NCBI GenBank assembly: GCA_963969495.1
Contig: OZ018318.1
Location: forward strand, 170,707,258-170,771,257
DNA length: 64,000 nt
Direction of reading: 5' to 3'
Source: Ceratothoa steindachneri
Taxonomy: Eukaryota > Arthropoda > Malacostraca > Isopoda > Cymothoidae
The translations under genes were made by a program, and so were the position numbers. Shown piece after piece: positions 8,750-21,689 of the stretch. How positions within the stretch are numbered: position 1 is the stretch's first letter; the number at the start of each line of letters is the position of its first letter. A model generated the notes under the pieces. That model was given only the letters and a program-made list of their open reading frames with translations, made no database searches and was not told the origin of the DNA.

Positions 8750-11700
8750 TAATTCTTCAATGAAATTGCCGGGGGAGTCCGGGCAACTGTGACGAACTGC
8801 GGAGGCTCGTCTCCTCCCCTTCCCTGTTAGCTATCTTTTTGCAGGAGACCATGCCGGGCGCATGCTTCCCGGGTATAAGGGTTTTGCGAGCCCACCACCG
8901 CGGGAGGATGTGCGATTTACACCCGGCATTATGTGTTCTCTTCCCTTTAGATACCTCCTTTCAGGCAGTAGCTGTGCAGCTGCACCTTGATAGGAGGTAC
9001 ACTGTTATTTCCGCGTACATTCCACCGTCAGCTGACTTCGAAGCGAGAGACTTCCGCCGCGTCGTGGCACCGTTGCCGAGGCCTTTTCTCTTGCTCTGTC
9101 TAAACGGTAGACACCCCCTCTGGCGAGACTCCTCGATTAAACCCCGGGGTCAAGTCCTTGTCGACCTGTTCGACGAGCTTGAGATGGGTCTCCTAAATGT
9201 GGATGAATTTACGCATCACTGCCGAGAACCGCTTCATTTTCCCGCCTCAATCTATCTTTGTGCTCTCCGAATGCAATGCCCGATTTTAATTGGGGAGTGG
9301 TCGATGATCTCCATGGTAGTTATCACTTTCCCATTCAAATATTTTCTAGGCCCCTGCCGGTGGTCTGCATTTCAGGAAATGATGAATTCTCTATATCGGT
9401 CGAGGAATTTATGTCGGTAGATGAGGCCGTTGACTTCTCCGGCAACCTCATCGCCGCAGGCATAGGTACTATTCCTAGAAGGTCTGGCCGTTTTGCACGC
9501 GACCACTACCGTGGTGGTCAACCGAGTGTGAGACGCCCCTCAAACAGAAGCGCTATAAGCGCCATCGAACGATTTCATTATCGGTGAATTTCGTCGCGCT
9601 AGGTTCCGGTATATTTCGAAGCACGCGCCCGCCGTTCTTCTTGGCGGACATACGTGTTTTCACTTAACGGGACGACCCCTCTAGCAGAGGTGATGTCGTG
9701 ATGTCGCGGAAGGCCGCCGGCTGGACTTTACCTCCAGAGGCGGAGAACCCTTCAACGACATGTTTACATTGAGTGAGTTACGTTCCCCTCTTGATTCGTT
9801 TGCGGACATCGCCCATGGTCCGTACGATGTCTCGTACGCCATGCTTCGACACCTGGGTGAGCGAGGCATGGCCTTTCTGTTAGATTTGTTCAACAGGATC
9901 TGGGTAGAGGGTCTCCTCCCGGATTCCTGGCGAATCGCTACTGTGCTCGCCTTTCGCAAACCGTGGTGAGATCACTCTACTCCGGCTGGGTTCCGATCAA
10001 TCTCTCTAACCTATAGCGTGTGCAAGTTGATGGAGAAATTGGTAAATGTTAAATTAGCCTTTTTTTTCTGAACAGCGGAGCAGAGCATCCCACTCCACGT
10101 TGGATGCTCTGCTCCGACTGGAAAATGCCGTCTGCGAGGCCTGCCTTCGTAGACTGCACTACGCTACGGTGTTTTTCGACCTGGAGAAGGCCATGGTACC
10201 GCATGGCGATACGGTATCATGGAGACTCTCCACACGATTGGGGCGAGGAGACGCTTCCCAATGTTTATATCTGAATTTTTGCGAGATCGTCGATTCCGCG
10301 TACGGGTGGGGAGCCATCTCCAGCCTAATGGTGCAGGAAGAGGGTGTCCCGCAGAGAAGTGTCCTCAGTGTCACACTGCCCTGATCATCAACAGCATCAC
10401 CTCGGTGCTGCCGGAAGATGTTCTCGCTACGCTCTACGTGGGCGACCTTTCGATCTCTTTTGGCGCAGCCCAGATGCCAACTCTGGATCCTCGACTTCAA
10501 CAGGCATTGAACCGCGTCTCTCTCTATGCCGAAGCTCACAGGTTTCGGTTTCCCTTGGCTAAGACTAAGGTGGTGCACTTCTGCCGCCATCCACAGCTCC
10601 ACCCTTACCCAGACTTGTTTCTTAATGTGGTACGCCTGGAAGTGGTTGAATCGCACCGTTCCCTTGGTCTTGTATTTGACCGACGCATCACCTGGGAGGC
10701 TCATATTCGCAGCTTTATGGTCTCTCATACCCGCGCCATGGATATTCTCCGTTCCGTAACGTTCGAAGCTCGTCTACGGATGCGAGTTTTATGCATCCGC
10801 AGCTGAGCGTGTATCCCGGAAGGTTGATTCGATCCACCACACACGCCTTCGCCTGGCGACCGGTTCCTTCCGCACTTTCCTTATTGAGAGCCTACTAGTC
10901 GATGCTGGGGAGATGCCACTCGCTCTACGCCGTGCACAGTGCATTATTCGAATGTGCGCGCGAGTCGGGTGCCTCCCTCAGTCGCCAATAGCTCTCACTG
11001 TATCTGCAGCTGATTTCCACTGTGCCTATGCCACCGAGAGATACAAGTCATATCCTAAGCCATTCGGCTCTTCTGCCAGGAAAGTCCTTGGAGAGTTAGG
11101 TATAGTTCTCGGGCCGGTGGTACCCCTGGTTCTGCCCAGGACGCCACCCTGGAGGGTACCACCTTTGGCTATTTGCCGCCACGCCTCTGCTACCAAAGCT
11201 TGTACAGCGCCGGGAGTATTGCGTTATACCTTTTTGGAGCACACCTCGTGTCACACTGGAACTGTGCCAGTGTATACGGATGTCTCCAAGTCCCAAGAGG
11301 GGGTCGGTTTTCCTGCCGTATCCCCTCTGTTTGAAGTCAGCCGGGCTCTGCCAGGTACTGCGTCTGTCTTCACGGCCGAGCTGGTGGCAATACACCATTC
11401 GGTACGAGAGATTTCGCCACGTGCCCGGTTCGGAGACCGGATTGTGATCTATAGCGACTCACAAAGCGCCCTGACTGCTCTTGAGGCATTGGAATCTCTC
11501 CGCATCCCCTGGTTCGCGATACCCGTGACGCCACGGTTTTGGCAAGCCGGGCAGATGTCGAGATTATCTTCTGCTGTATTCTTGGACATGTAGGAATTGC
11601 GGGGATGATGGCTCCAAAGAGTCCGCGAGGACCCGGCGACCGGACCAGCGTTTCGCTCTTCTTCACACCGACTACATGGCAGGAATACGGGCAGCTCTTC

Positions 11701-11790
11701 GGACTGCTTGGTAAAGAAGATGGGAAACGGTCTAAGGGAGCTTAAAGTTGCGTGCCATTGCGCCGCGACTGTCCCCAATGCCGCGAAGGT
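8750..11790 (+). pseudogene. LINE copy 3 ORF2, broken
   Basis: Pieces in several frames follow the ORF2 order. Endonuclease: AYIPPSADFEARDFRRVVA at about 9015-9080, with GDLNGRHPLW degraded to CLNGRHPLW. Linker: 9370-9660. Reverse transcriptase: 9760-10800, including GLLPDSWRIATVLAFRKP, a VFFDLEKA block and a catalytic region read as YVGDLSISFG, where the second motif residue (V-D-D) has become G. RNase H: YTDVSKSQEG at about 11270 and YSDSQSALTALEAL at 11450. It is too mutated to be functional. Confidence 0.8.
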
Positions 11791-12224
11791 TTCAGGTTTC
11801 TTTCTGCCGTCTCCGAATTGGACACACTCGCGGGAAGCACCGCCATTTGATATAGCGCTCGCCAGCGCCCTAGTTTGAAGGCTGCGTTGTCCTCCCCACT
11901 GTTGGGCACATTCTTGTCGAATGTCCCAGTCTGGGCGATTTTCGCGCATGTTACCTGTCCCGGTACCGGATGTGCGGGCTCGCTACCGCCTGTCCATTTT
12001 ACTCGGGACGAGTTCGTGCACTTTGACTGGTTGACTTATAGACTTTTGGGGGGGAGGCCGGCTTTCTCCCCTTTATTTAATTAGTTAGGTTTATTTTTGT
12101 TATTTTAGTAGGTCGCACGTTCCTGTGCAGGGGAACCTTCCCCCAATCCCGGAGCTTGCTTCCTGCTTATTACCTTTTTCCCTTTTTTTTATAGGTTGTT
12201 TTTGCCCCTTATTTTAAAATGCCT

Positions 12225-12298
12225 AGTATTAGGCAGTGTTGACTATGGCTACTAATGCCCAAGTAGGCAGTCACCAGATGAGCTCTTAAAAAAAAAAA
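12225..12298 (+). other. LINE copy 3 3' terminal hairpins and poly(A)
   Basis: TGCCTAGTATTAGGCA forms a perfect 6-bp stem. A second, weaker hairpin follows (GGCTACTAATGCCC...GGCAGTCACC), then gatgagctcttaaaaaaaaaaa. The two-hairpin arrangement is shared by the 3' ends of all copies in the window and is the likely recognition site for the element's reverse transcriptase. Confidence 0.65.
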
Positions 12299-12308
12299 CA
12301 TTTACGGG

Positions 12309-12782
12309 TATTGCGCCTTATTCGGATGTGGTCCTGTATACCATGCACTGTTTCCTAGATGAATTTGCCATGGAATTTCTGTTAGATTTGTTCAACAGAA
12401 TCTGGACAAAGGGTATTCTTCCATACTCCTATCAAATGGCTACTTTTCAAGCTTTTCGCCCTTTAGCCCAGCTGGTTTCTGCCTGAGTGTGCAAGTTGAT
12501 GGAGAAATTGGTAAATGTAAGATTAATCTTTTTCCCAAACAGCAGAGGCCACATATCTTCGCTACAGTGCGGCTTCTGCAAGTTTCACCATTTTGGATGC
12601 TCTTGTGCTGCTGGAAACTGCGATCTGCTAGGCCTTCTTTCGTAAACAGCACTAGCCACTGTTATTTTGGATCTCGAGAAGGCCCATGATATCCTATTAT
12701 GACATCTCATAATTTTTACCACTTAATTTCAGCAAGATAATAGTGTATGGGTGGGTGGGTGGATGAGCTTCTCCAGCCCAAT
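12309..12782 (+). mobile_element. I-clade LINE copy 2 (right part)
   Basis: This continues the reverse transcriptase region of copy 2 after the nested copy 3 (gtggtcctgtataccatgc... tttctgttagatttgttcaacag... gatctcgagaaggcccatgat). It breaks off near 12782 after the segment corresponding to the strand before the catalytic Asp-Asp motif. Diverged, with no intact frame. Confidence 0.75.
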
Positions 12783-12832
12783 GCCCAGCACGGGTTATGG
12801 TAATGGGAGGTGCTGCATATCCTCCTGGCATG

Positions 12833-12892
12833 AGTGCAAATTATGTAAGCCTTGTCACTGGGTTGATATGAACACTGATGGAACCTGGGAAA
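12833..12892 (+). repeat. Interspersed repeat unit, second copy
   Basis: This is a diverged match to 568-630 (gtgcaaattatgtaagc... gtcactgggttgatatgaacactgatggaacctgg). It has the same orientation and no coding capacity. Confidence 0.5.
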
Positions 12893-14221
12893 GTCAGTTT
12901 GCTTTCCCCTCCCCCGTTTTCAGTTCTACCTTTTGTTATTATTATCATTATTTTTATTTATTGTCATAATTATTTATCCCTTACACTATATTTTAAGAAT
13001 GGGATTTTTTTGGATGGGTTGAATATTAATAATAAAAAATTACCCCTAGTTTGTATGTACAAATTGACCAAGAGCAAATCATGAAATTCTTAAAAAATAA
13101 ATGATTCTCAATTTTGGGGATTTTTTAAAACAAAATGAATTACTTAAGTTGAAGTTGAGATTATTAAATTTAAGATATAGGGCTCCCTCCCCCCCTTTCT
13201 TGAATATTTGAAATTTTTGTTGAACTTTCTAAAGTAGATTTTCCATTTTAATCTTTATCATGAAGAAATGGCTTCCATCTAAAATAAAAAAAGTAAAGCA
13301 AAGTAAAAATTTAAATTAAAAATAATTGAGTGCTTCTTTTTCTGTATTCAAAAGAATTGCTATCTCCCCACCCCCAATAGGCCTAGAAAATAAGGATAGA
13401 TCTGTAAAAACACCAAGAGTAAATTGTTAAAAGATTGTTCTTTATATATTAAATGGTTTTATCAAATTTATTTCTAAGATTTTATTTATAGATGGAAAAA
13501 TGAAACAACATAGCTGTTTTGGGTAAATTCAAAACTTTTATTAGTTATTTCTGAATTTATTTAGAGGATATGAAAAACCAGCCCTTACATGTACATATTT
13601 GAAGCTTTTACCCAAGTAATTTCTAAGTTACTATTTTTCTCGCATATTTTTTACTTCCTGAATCTAAGAATGAAAAAATAATTATAATAGGGAAGTTCAT
13701 AACATCAGTTAAAATGAAGGGATAGTTTTGGAGACGGGTATTTTTAGTATATAAAGGATAATTTAGATGGAAAAAAAAGATGATATTTTTTAAGGGACCT
13801 ATATGATAAGAAATCAGGCAAAGGTTTTTAATTTAGACCTAGAAAATAAGTGTGGATATGAAAAAAATAGATTGTGTAAATTATTAGAGGATATGTAATG
13901 GAAATATTTTATTCTTTTTTAAGTTGAAAACCCTTAACTAGAGCAAGATAGGCTATAGACCATGGCCTGAAGGGTCGGTCTGTCAAGTACAAGCTCCTCC
14001 TGTAAGGAGGTGTGTTGAAGCAGCTCCTCTTGTTATTAGTATTGATTATTTATTACTAGTTTTTATCATTATTGTGTATTAGTTATTATTATTATAGCTA
14101 TCCCCTCAACATATTCTAACTTCACTTTGTACCAGGAGGGCTGTTCCTACCTGGACACAGTTTGGTCATGTAGCCATGGTACCTGGATGGACGGCATGCC
14201 ATCTTGGATCATCTAACACCA
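12893..14221. other. AT-rich non-coding stretch
   Basis: No gene, splice pair, inverted terminal repeat or LINE segment could be supported here. Open frames are short and of low complexity. 14110-14200 may be a very old LINE endonuclease remnant (ccaggagggctgt... acctggatggacggcatgcc), but the match is weak. Confidence 0.5.
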
Positions 14222-16212
14222 CGGTAGTGATCACTTTCCCTTTCAAATATTTTTTTCGGGGCTGCTGCCGCTTAAGAGCCCGCCCCGGCGGTGCTTGGCA
14301 CGGTTGCGCTTTCCGCATTTCAGGAAATGAGTGATTTCTCTGTCTCAGTCGTGGAGTTTAGGTCGGTGGATGAGGCCGTTGAATTATTCTCCGGCCTCAT
14401 CGCCGTGAGCATAACTACTATTCCTAGACGTCTGGCCGCTTTACACTTCGATCGCTTCCGTGGTGATAAGTTGAGTGTGAGATGGCTCGCAAATAGGCGC
14501 TATACGCGCCACCTAAACTATTTCATTGGTGGTTAATTTCGTAGTGCTAGGCCTCTGTTCCTGTATGTTTCAAAGCACGCTTTTCCTTTCTGGCATATGT
14601 ACGTTTCTTCACTTTCCAGGAAGAACACTCTTGCAGAGGTATGAAAGCTGGGGAAAGGATTCGGGGCCAGTTTTCGTAAGACCCACCGCCCGTTCTCCAG
14701 GAGGATGGTACCTGAATCTGACCATATGTCCGTGGCAGAATATCCCACTGCTTTCTCAGTATTCTCTATCCGGGATGCTACTCCGGCAACATTGATTCCA
14801 CGTCATGATGTGGCTGAAGGCCGCTGACTGGACTGTACCTCTAGAGGCAAAGAATCCTTCAACGACATGTTTACATTGAGTGAGTTGCGTTCCGCTCACG
14901 CTTCTTGCTCGGACACTGGCCCTGGTCCGACGATGTCGTGTATGCCATGCTTCGCCATCTTGGTGAGCGAGACATGGCCTTTCTGTTACTGTACCCCCTT
15001 TTCGCAAACCGGGAAAAGATTTCTCTACCCATGCCCCTCTCGGTTTCCGCCAACTCTTTCCAACCTCCTGCGTGTGCAAGTTGGAGAAATTGATAATTGT
15101 TAGATTAGCCTTTTTCCTGGGCAGCGGAGGTCACCTGTCTTCACATTGCGGCTTCCGCAATGTGACTCGAAAATGCCGTCTGTACGAGGCCTTCCTTCCT
15201 AGACAGCTCTTCGCCGCTGTTTTTTTTTTCCGATCTGTTGAAGTCATGATACCGCATGGTGATACAGTATCATGGAGACACCACACGATGGGGGATGCCT
15301 CCCAATTGGAGGGGGTCCAGCAGGAAAGTGTTTTCAATGTCACACTCCTTGTCCTGAGCATCAACGGTATCACTTCGGTGGTGCCTGAGGATGTTGTGCG
15401 TAGACGACCTTTCTTTCTCTTTGCTGCGGCCCAGATGCCACCTCTGGAACGCAGACTCCAACAGGCATTGAACCGCATCTCTCGCTATGCCGAATCGCGC
15501 AAGTTTCGGTTTTCCTTGACCAAGACTAAGGTGTTACACTTGAGCCGCCACCCACGGCTCCACCCTGACTAGTTTCTAAATGGGGTTCGCCTGGAAGTGA
15601 TGGACTCTCACCGTTTCCTTGGTCTTGTGTTTGACCGATGCCTCATCTGGGAGGCTGATATTTTCAACCTTAGGGTCTCTTATACCCGTGCCATAGATAT
15701 TCTCCGTGCCGTGACGTTTAGCGCATGTGGCGCTGATAGAGCTACTGCCTTACTTTTTCACCGATCCTTTTTTCGTTCGAAGCTCGACTACGGATGCGAG
15801 TTTTATGTATCCGCAGCCGAGCGTGTATTGAGGAAGGTAGACTCGATCCACCGCACCGTCCTTCATCTGGCGATCGCTGCTGGGTAGATGACACTTGCTC
15901 CCCGCCGTGCACTATTCCCCTGCACGCGCGTCATTACCAGATGGTGCGTCTGTCTTCACGGCCATGCTGGCTGCAATACCCCGCTCACTTTTGGAGATAC
16001 CACGTCGTCCTCAGTTTGGAGACTGAATTGTTATCTATAGCGACTCACAAGGCGCAATTGCAATCTCCACATCCCCTGTTTCTTGTTTTTCTACTTTTTA
16101 TTTGGTTTTCGCATCCATTTTTTAAAATCTAGTATTAGGCTAGAACATGATTACGGAGTGAGACTTGCCCTAGTAGGCAATCGCCGGATGGGCTCCTTAA
16201 TTAATAACTAAA
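14222..16212 (+). mobile_element. I-clade LINE copy 4, 5'-truncated, decayed
   Basis: It begins in the end of the ORF2 endonuclease (ggtagtgatcactttccctttcaaat, the SDHFPI region). It runs through the linker (14320-14660) and reverse transcriptase (14860-15720, with LNRISRYAESRKFRFSLTKTKV intact as a block), then a deletion to RNase H scraps (15940-16060). It closes with a 3' hairpin (ctagtattaggctagaacatgattacgg...ggcaatcgccggatgggctcctt) and an A/T tail at 16212. All frames are broken. Confidence 0.8.
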
Positions 16213-16459
16213 ATTCCCCCCCCCCTCCCCCGACCCGCGTACGATCATCGATCATAAACCTACCCTTCACTATATGAATACAATGAATACAAAGATAGGC
16301 CTGAACCTCTCTGTCCCCCTCCCCCCTCAGATTGACGACCACGAGACTTCTGATCCTCACCTGCCCATCCCTTGAACTCCTCATAGCTAGATGATCATAA
16401 TATCACCTTACTTGGAGAGCTCTCGAGAATACCACTCGTCGTAGCGCCATTCCTCAGTG

Positions 16460-18964
16460 ATGCCTGGTCTGACTGAAGATGACCCCCCCCCCCCATCTGA
16501 AACCTGTGGATTATATCTGCAGGGTGCAGCTTCCTAAATTTTCGCGACCCTCCTCTAACTAGACCCCAAGCGATCTCTACAAAAAGTTTAGGGACTGAGC
16601 GCCCCCCCCCCCCAATTATTTTAACTCGAGGCAAATCTTGGAAGGTGGTCATGATACCATCCCCAAAAGGAGGGCAGCAGCATGGTAGCTTCATATTCCT
16701 TCCCATATGCAATGCTGGGGATGCCTCAGAAACTCGAGACATTACAAAGTAAGAAGGAACCCCGAACTTAAAGACCCCAAAGGTTTCGAGGGAGGAAGAG
16801 TCCAAGGCCAGTGCGACGAGCCAAACCTTCCCCCAGTATGCCATCTAAGGAGTAATACCAACTGCGGATACTCGCCCCTTCTAGTTAGCCTTTAACCTTT
16901 TGTCTTCAGGAAACTATGCTGGGCTCTCTGCCCACCCTCCCGGCGTATAAGGGTGTTTTTAACCCTACCGCCACGGGATCGGGACCTCTCATGTCACTGT
17001 GCGATTTGCACTCTACATCTGAGTACTCTGTATGCAGTGGCGGTGTAGGTAAACCTGGATAGGACATATACTTTTATTTGTGTATATTCTGCCGCTTCTT
17101 GGCACGGTTGCCGAAGCGCTTTCTCCTCGAAGATTTCACCCCTTCTGGGGACTACCTGATCGAAGAGTTCGAGATAACTCCGAAATGTGGATGAGTTTAC
17201 TCATCACCATCTTAGAACAGCTTAATTTTCTTGCTTAGCTATATCATTGTTCTCTCCGGACTAGGGCCTGATTTTGGGTAAGTGGCGGTTGATGACCTTC
17301 ATGCTAGGCATCACTTTCCCATTGAAATATCTTTCTGGGCCACTGAAGCCTTATAACTTGACAGGTAGCTGTTTGGAACGGTCGCAGTGACACGTCTTTC
17401 AGGAAGTGACTTTCTCTATCTCAGTCTTTGAGTTTAGCTCGGTTGATGAGGTCGTTGATTTCTACGGCACCGTCATACTCGTGGGCCTGACTAATATTCT
17501 TAGAATGTCTGCCTGTTTTGCACGCTGTGTGCATCCACGGTGGTTACCCGAGTGCCAGATGACCGTTAGAGAGGAGCTATATAACTATATCCTCTATAAA
17601 TGCCACCTGCACAATTTCATCAGTAAATTTCGTCTGGCGAGAATTGGGCTCCGGTATGTTTCGAAGTACGCCCGGTCTTTTTTTTTTGCGAATACATAGT
17701 CTTCACTTAGGGGAACACACCTGTTGCAGATGTGTGTCAAGTATCTTTCCCTCTCCGATCTAATAGGAGAGGAGCACCCCCCACTCCTAGTGAAGTCTGC
17801 TTTGACCTTGAACGTCGTTGCCTCGGTGCTGCCCGAAAATTCTCGCAATGCTCGTTTGGTGCAGCCCAAATGCCTACTCTGGAGCAGGGACTCTAGCAGC
17901 TCCCTGAACTGCCCTGAACTCCCTGAGTCGCGCTATTTGCTTTGTCATGTTTTCGACACGCTTCACCTGGAAGGCGCATATTCTCTCAAAGGCTTGCGGT
18001 CTCTTACCCTCTCCATTGACGGGCATTGTTCCCAGATTTTCATTACTTGAGGTTCTGCTTTTCTACCGTTCTCAGGTTCGTTCCAAGCTAGAGTACTCAC
18101 GCAAGTTTTATACTTGCGCAGCCAAGAGTGAATTGCGCGGTAGCTAGACTCGCTCCACCACACCTCTCTGCTTTTGGTTACCGGTGTCTATTGCACGTCC
18201 CCTATAAAGACTATCCTTGTCGATCCTGGCGAGATGCCGCTTTGTTTGCGTGTATACAGTGCTTGTACGCGCGAGCCATTTACTCCCTCGTCAACGGCTC
18301 TCATTTTATTCCTGCCCTATCTCGACTGTACCCATGCCGCTGTGTGGCTTTAATAAATACCCAAACCTTTTCTTTCGGGTTTTCGGCAAGACAACTAAGA
18401 GAACACGATCTAGCTCTCCGGCCGTTGGCGCTTCTGTTTCTTCCCAGGATGCTACCCTGAAAGGTACGACGTTTGATCGTTTATCGCCACGTCCATTCTC
18501 CCAAAACTTCTACACTGCCGGGGGGAGTATTTTGTGCTAACTCCTTGGAGCATACGCCGTGCCAGTGTACAAAGATGGCTCAGAATCCCAAGAGGAATAG
18601 CTTTCTTGCCTTCTCTTGTTTGTAGCAGGCGGCTTTTATCGAGTAATGCGTCTGTCTTTACCACGAAGCTCGTTGTAAACACCACTCGGTACGGTAGATC
18701 CCACGTCGTGCCCGGTCCAAAGATCGGATCGCAATATATAGTGACTAACAATTAACATAGCCTCCTGCCTGCGCTCAAGATATTGGAATATCATCCCCCT
18801 CGCTTAATAACAGTATGTGACTTCATGGGCACCGCAAGCCGGGTGAATGCGAGATTCTTCTGCTGGGTTCCTGGACAACTATTGGTAGAATGACAGTCTG
18901 CAAGTCCCGGGCGATCGGACCAGCGTTTCACTTCCTCAGGTCCGCGCCATCTCGCCGCGACTGT
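16460..18964 (+). mobile_element. I-clade LINE copy 5, old (left part)
   Basis: A strongly diverged copy: ORF1 end at about 16640-16830 (aaggtggtcatgataccatcc, then ggtttcgagggaggaag), endonuclease 16885-17390 (caggaaactatgctgggc...ccggcgtataagggtg), linker 17400-17700, gapped reverse transcriptase 17800-18170, RNase H 18520-18964. It is cut in the sequence tcgccgcgactgt by copy 6 and resumes at 26100. The start is uncertain; 16213-16460 is C-rich and unassigned. Confidence 0.7.
18952..18964. repeat. Target site duplication of LINE copy 6 (left)
   Basis: tcgccgcgactgt at 18952-18964 is repeated exactly at 26087-26099, directly before and after the element spanning 18965-26086. Confidence 0.92.
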
Positions 18965-19480
18965 CCCCGTAAGGGGCGCGGCGTTTTGCCATCCTGGCCG
19001 CCGTGCTGATGGGACTCAGCACCCCGTCCGACCCCAGCTTAGCCTCTTCTCCTTCCTTCAAAACACTTGTTTCCTAGCTTTTCATAAAACCTCTCCCGCA
19101 ACTTTCAATGGTCAGCCTCTAATTTCACAAGGTAGATGCTGACCTTCCTCTCAAGCCAACCGTCCCGGATCGGGGCTGAGGGGGGAGGGGACAATGTTCC
19201 CTAACCCCTAAACTCCGGTTCGGGATGGGTTTTTTTTTAACAACCTTCTTCATACCCACCCATACCTTCCTCACATCCCTTTTCCTCTCCTCTTCACATT
19301 CTATCCATTTTTACGCCGTGTTCAAGGTGGAGCCGCCATGCCGATAGACTGCCAGGCCACCAGGCGGGAGGGGTGGTCCCAAATGGCGGCGCCTGGCTCT
19401 GAACTGTAAGCACCTCTTGCAGTACGGGCAACTGCAAGAGGTGATGAGCTATTGCGTCCCGTAGCACAAATAGGGTCACC

Positions 19481-21683
19481 ATGCCCAATGATGAAAATCA
19501 AGAAAAAACCCAACCCCCAACTTCCCCAAGAACATCAACGTAGACGCCCTCGGGCAGCTCCACCGAGAAAATGGTGGGGCTCCCCCCCCCTTGTGCTTGC
19601 GCAGGGGACCCTCCATACTTCTTTAACCGGAAAGGAGGCTTACTCCTCTCCTACGCCTACGGGTGTAGGGGACTCCCCCTCATCCCCTTCTCTGGAGGTG
19701 CTTTCGGGCACCTCCCTATCTCCAGCGGCAGTCCCTCCTTTGCTTTCTAAGGGGACTGCCAAGAAAGCCAGCAGGCAGCCCATTGCCGACCGCCCCTCGT
19801 GTAAGCGGCTCGGTAGGGCAAACCCCCTTAGGGGGGAGAGGGAAGCCAGGCCCCTTCTGTCGCTTCCCTCAAAAGACCTGCTGGCAAGAATATTAAACCT
19901 TGCCGGGGTCAAGGCCTGTGCCTCCCCACTAAAGACTTATGACGCGGCCAACGGGACCTGCGATGTCCTGGGAGGGGATGGCCAACTGGAGGCCCCTCCT
20001 GTGATAGACATGGCACTTGAGGAAAACCAGCCTCAGACGGTAGGGCCTTCCATGGGGGGGAATCCGGGCTCGGCGCCAAGCACCGAACCTGAATCCGCCC
20101 CTATGCAAGGTCCTCCTCAAACGGCTTGGGATTCTCAGGCAGTACAAGGAGGGGAGGGATCTCCTTCGGATGATGCCCCTGCGACCAACAGGACCTTCTC
20201 CATTTCGGAGAAGGACCTGGCTGAGGCTGGTCTATCTGCCCTGGGGGCTTCTACCGGCGGGGGTGAGAAGCGGGTTCATTCCCCGGCCTCTCCAAAAAAA
20301 GAAAAAGACGAAGAAGACTCGGGGCTCCTCTTAATCCGCGGGGGCTGCGGTGACGGATGGTTCTGCTGCCACTCTGGCAAGCGACCAAGCCAAGATCGGC
20401 ACATTTGGCCCCTCTGCTTCCCCGGTTGCGGAGCCCCTGACCAAGACCAAAAATGCACAGGGCGGAGCCTCGATGACATTGGGGCCCCTCATTCAGAGGT
20501 TACCTGGCGTTTTCGAGCCCGCTGACTTCAAACGCTTCCTCGTTATTCGCTCCACTGATGGCACCATGTTGTCCAAGGGCAACATGATCCATCAGAGGAG
20601 AGGATTAGCTAGTGCAATTGGTAGAGAGCCGAAGGTGACCCGTTTCTCGGACGGGAGCCTTCTGGCGAATGCGGCGAATCCCGCCGAGGCGGCCAAGATA
20701 AGTGCTCTTCGAACACTTCATGGCACCCCGGTTAGTGTGACGCCGCATTCTACCATGAACTTTGTGAAAGGTAGTAATTTATGCGAGGGAACTCGTTGAC
20801 AGCTCCATTGAGGACATCACCCTAGAGCTGGCCGACCAGCTCATGTATACGTGCAAAGTCCGGGTCACCCGAAGTCTGTGTAAATTGCTCCAAGATCGCA
20901 CACGATAACCCCAAATCGTGTGTGGCCAAGTGTGTCAATTGAGGAGAGCCGCACCCTGCTTCTTCGAAGGAATGTGGTGCATATCTCCTCGAGAAAGAAA
21001 TCCTGGCCGTTCAGGCCCAGGATCGACTCTCATTCCGCGAGGCTAAGGACTTGGTCCTGGCGCGCCCGGCTCTGCCTGGGACGTCATATGCCTCAATAGT
21101 TAGAAAGGCACCCTCTGCTCCTGGCCCATCCAGGCCAACGAGCACGGTTGTTTCCGCGCCCATTCGGAGCCCTTCTGCGGGCTCTTCGCGGGCGCTCCCC
21201 TGGTAAAGCTGGCGGCAAAAAGGGTTCATACCCAGCCCCGGCTAAAACCAGGGCCCCCCCCCCTCTTCCCCCAGCGTGACCGTTTCCCGTAAGGCGAAAC
21301 GGCCACGCGCCTCCACTGAGTCGTTAGACTTACAGGAGGCAACACCCCGGAAGATGGTCGCTAGGCCATCTTCGGGGGTTCCTAAAGCTGTCCCCCGAAA
21401 GGAGGACAGCAACAAAGGAGCTTCGGCTCATTCGCCCACGCCCCGAGGTGTGGCGAGTGGCTCGGAGACGGTGGTTCCTCGAAAAGAGCCCGCCTCCGAA
21501 GCCGCAACGCCCGCCTAAGGTTTCGAGGCGGAGGGAGGAAAAGACTCGCATGGCGAGCCCAACCTCCCCCAATAAGTCCTCGAAGGCGACAGCGCTTTGT
21601 CCGGCCAACAGCGCCCGGGAAGCGTACGGCCATTCCCGTGAGGGTCTTCAGTTCGAGGAAGGCCCAGCTTCTCCTCCGAGCTA
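19481..21683 (+). pseudogene. LINE copy 6 ORF1, deleted and frameshifted
   Basis: The family start ATGCCCAATGATGAA lies at about 19481 but its frame closes within 25 codons. The main frame (19452-20525) carries the Pro/Ser/Gly-rich N-terminal region (KDLLARILNLAGVKACASP and MGGNPGSAPSTEPESAP), then shifts into 20350-20799 (RLPGVFEPADFKRFLVIRSTDGTML). Near 20840 the sequence jumps from the ELADH region to just after the first zinc knuckle, deleting about 190 bp. The remaining knuckle has lost its second Cys codon to a stop (caattgaggagagcc). The C-terminal basic segment (KAKRPRASTESLDLQEATPRK) is at 21276-21340. It cannot encode a working nucleic-acid chaperone. Confidence 0.78.
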
Positions 21684-21689
21684 GGCCTG

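Larger units (their letters stand above)
5555..12298 (+). mobile_element. I-clade LINE copy 3, near full length, decayed
   Basis: The copy starts with TCCTCGTAAGGGGCGCGG, the family's 5' end, and ends in the 3' hairpins and poly(A) at 12298. Imperfect 10-bp flanks, catccgcggg (5545-5554) and catttacggg (12299-12308), agree at 7 of 10 positions. Copy 2's reverse transcriptase sequence resumes right after. Order: 5' UTR 5555-6040, ORF1 start ATGCCCAATGATGAG at 6041, ORF1 to about 8737 (broken by the nested fragment 7478-8036), ORF2 endonuclease 8750-9360, linker to 9680 with a deletion, reverse transcriptase 9750-10800, RNase H 11220-11760, 3' UTR 12000-12298. Many frameshifts; inactive. Confidence 0.85.

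Noticed and set aside
16320..16380. Possible exon after ccccctcccccctcag (peptide IDDHETSDPHLPIP)
   Set aside because: It ends in a stop after 14 codons without a donor site and lies at the edge of LINE copy 5. No support as a KANSL1 exon.
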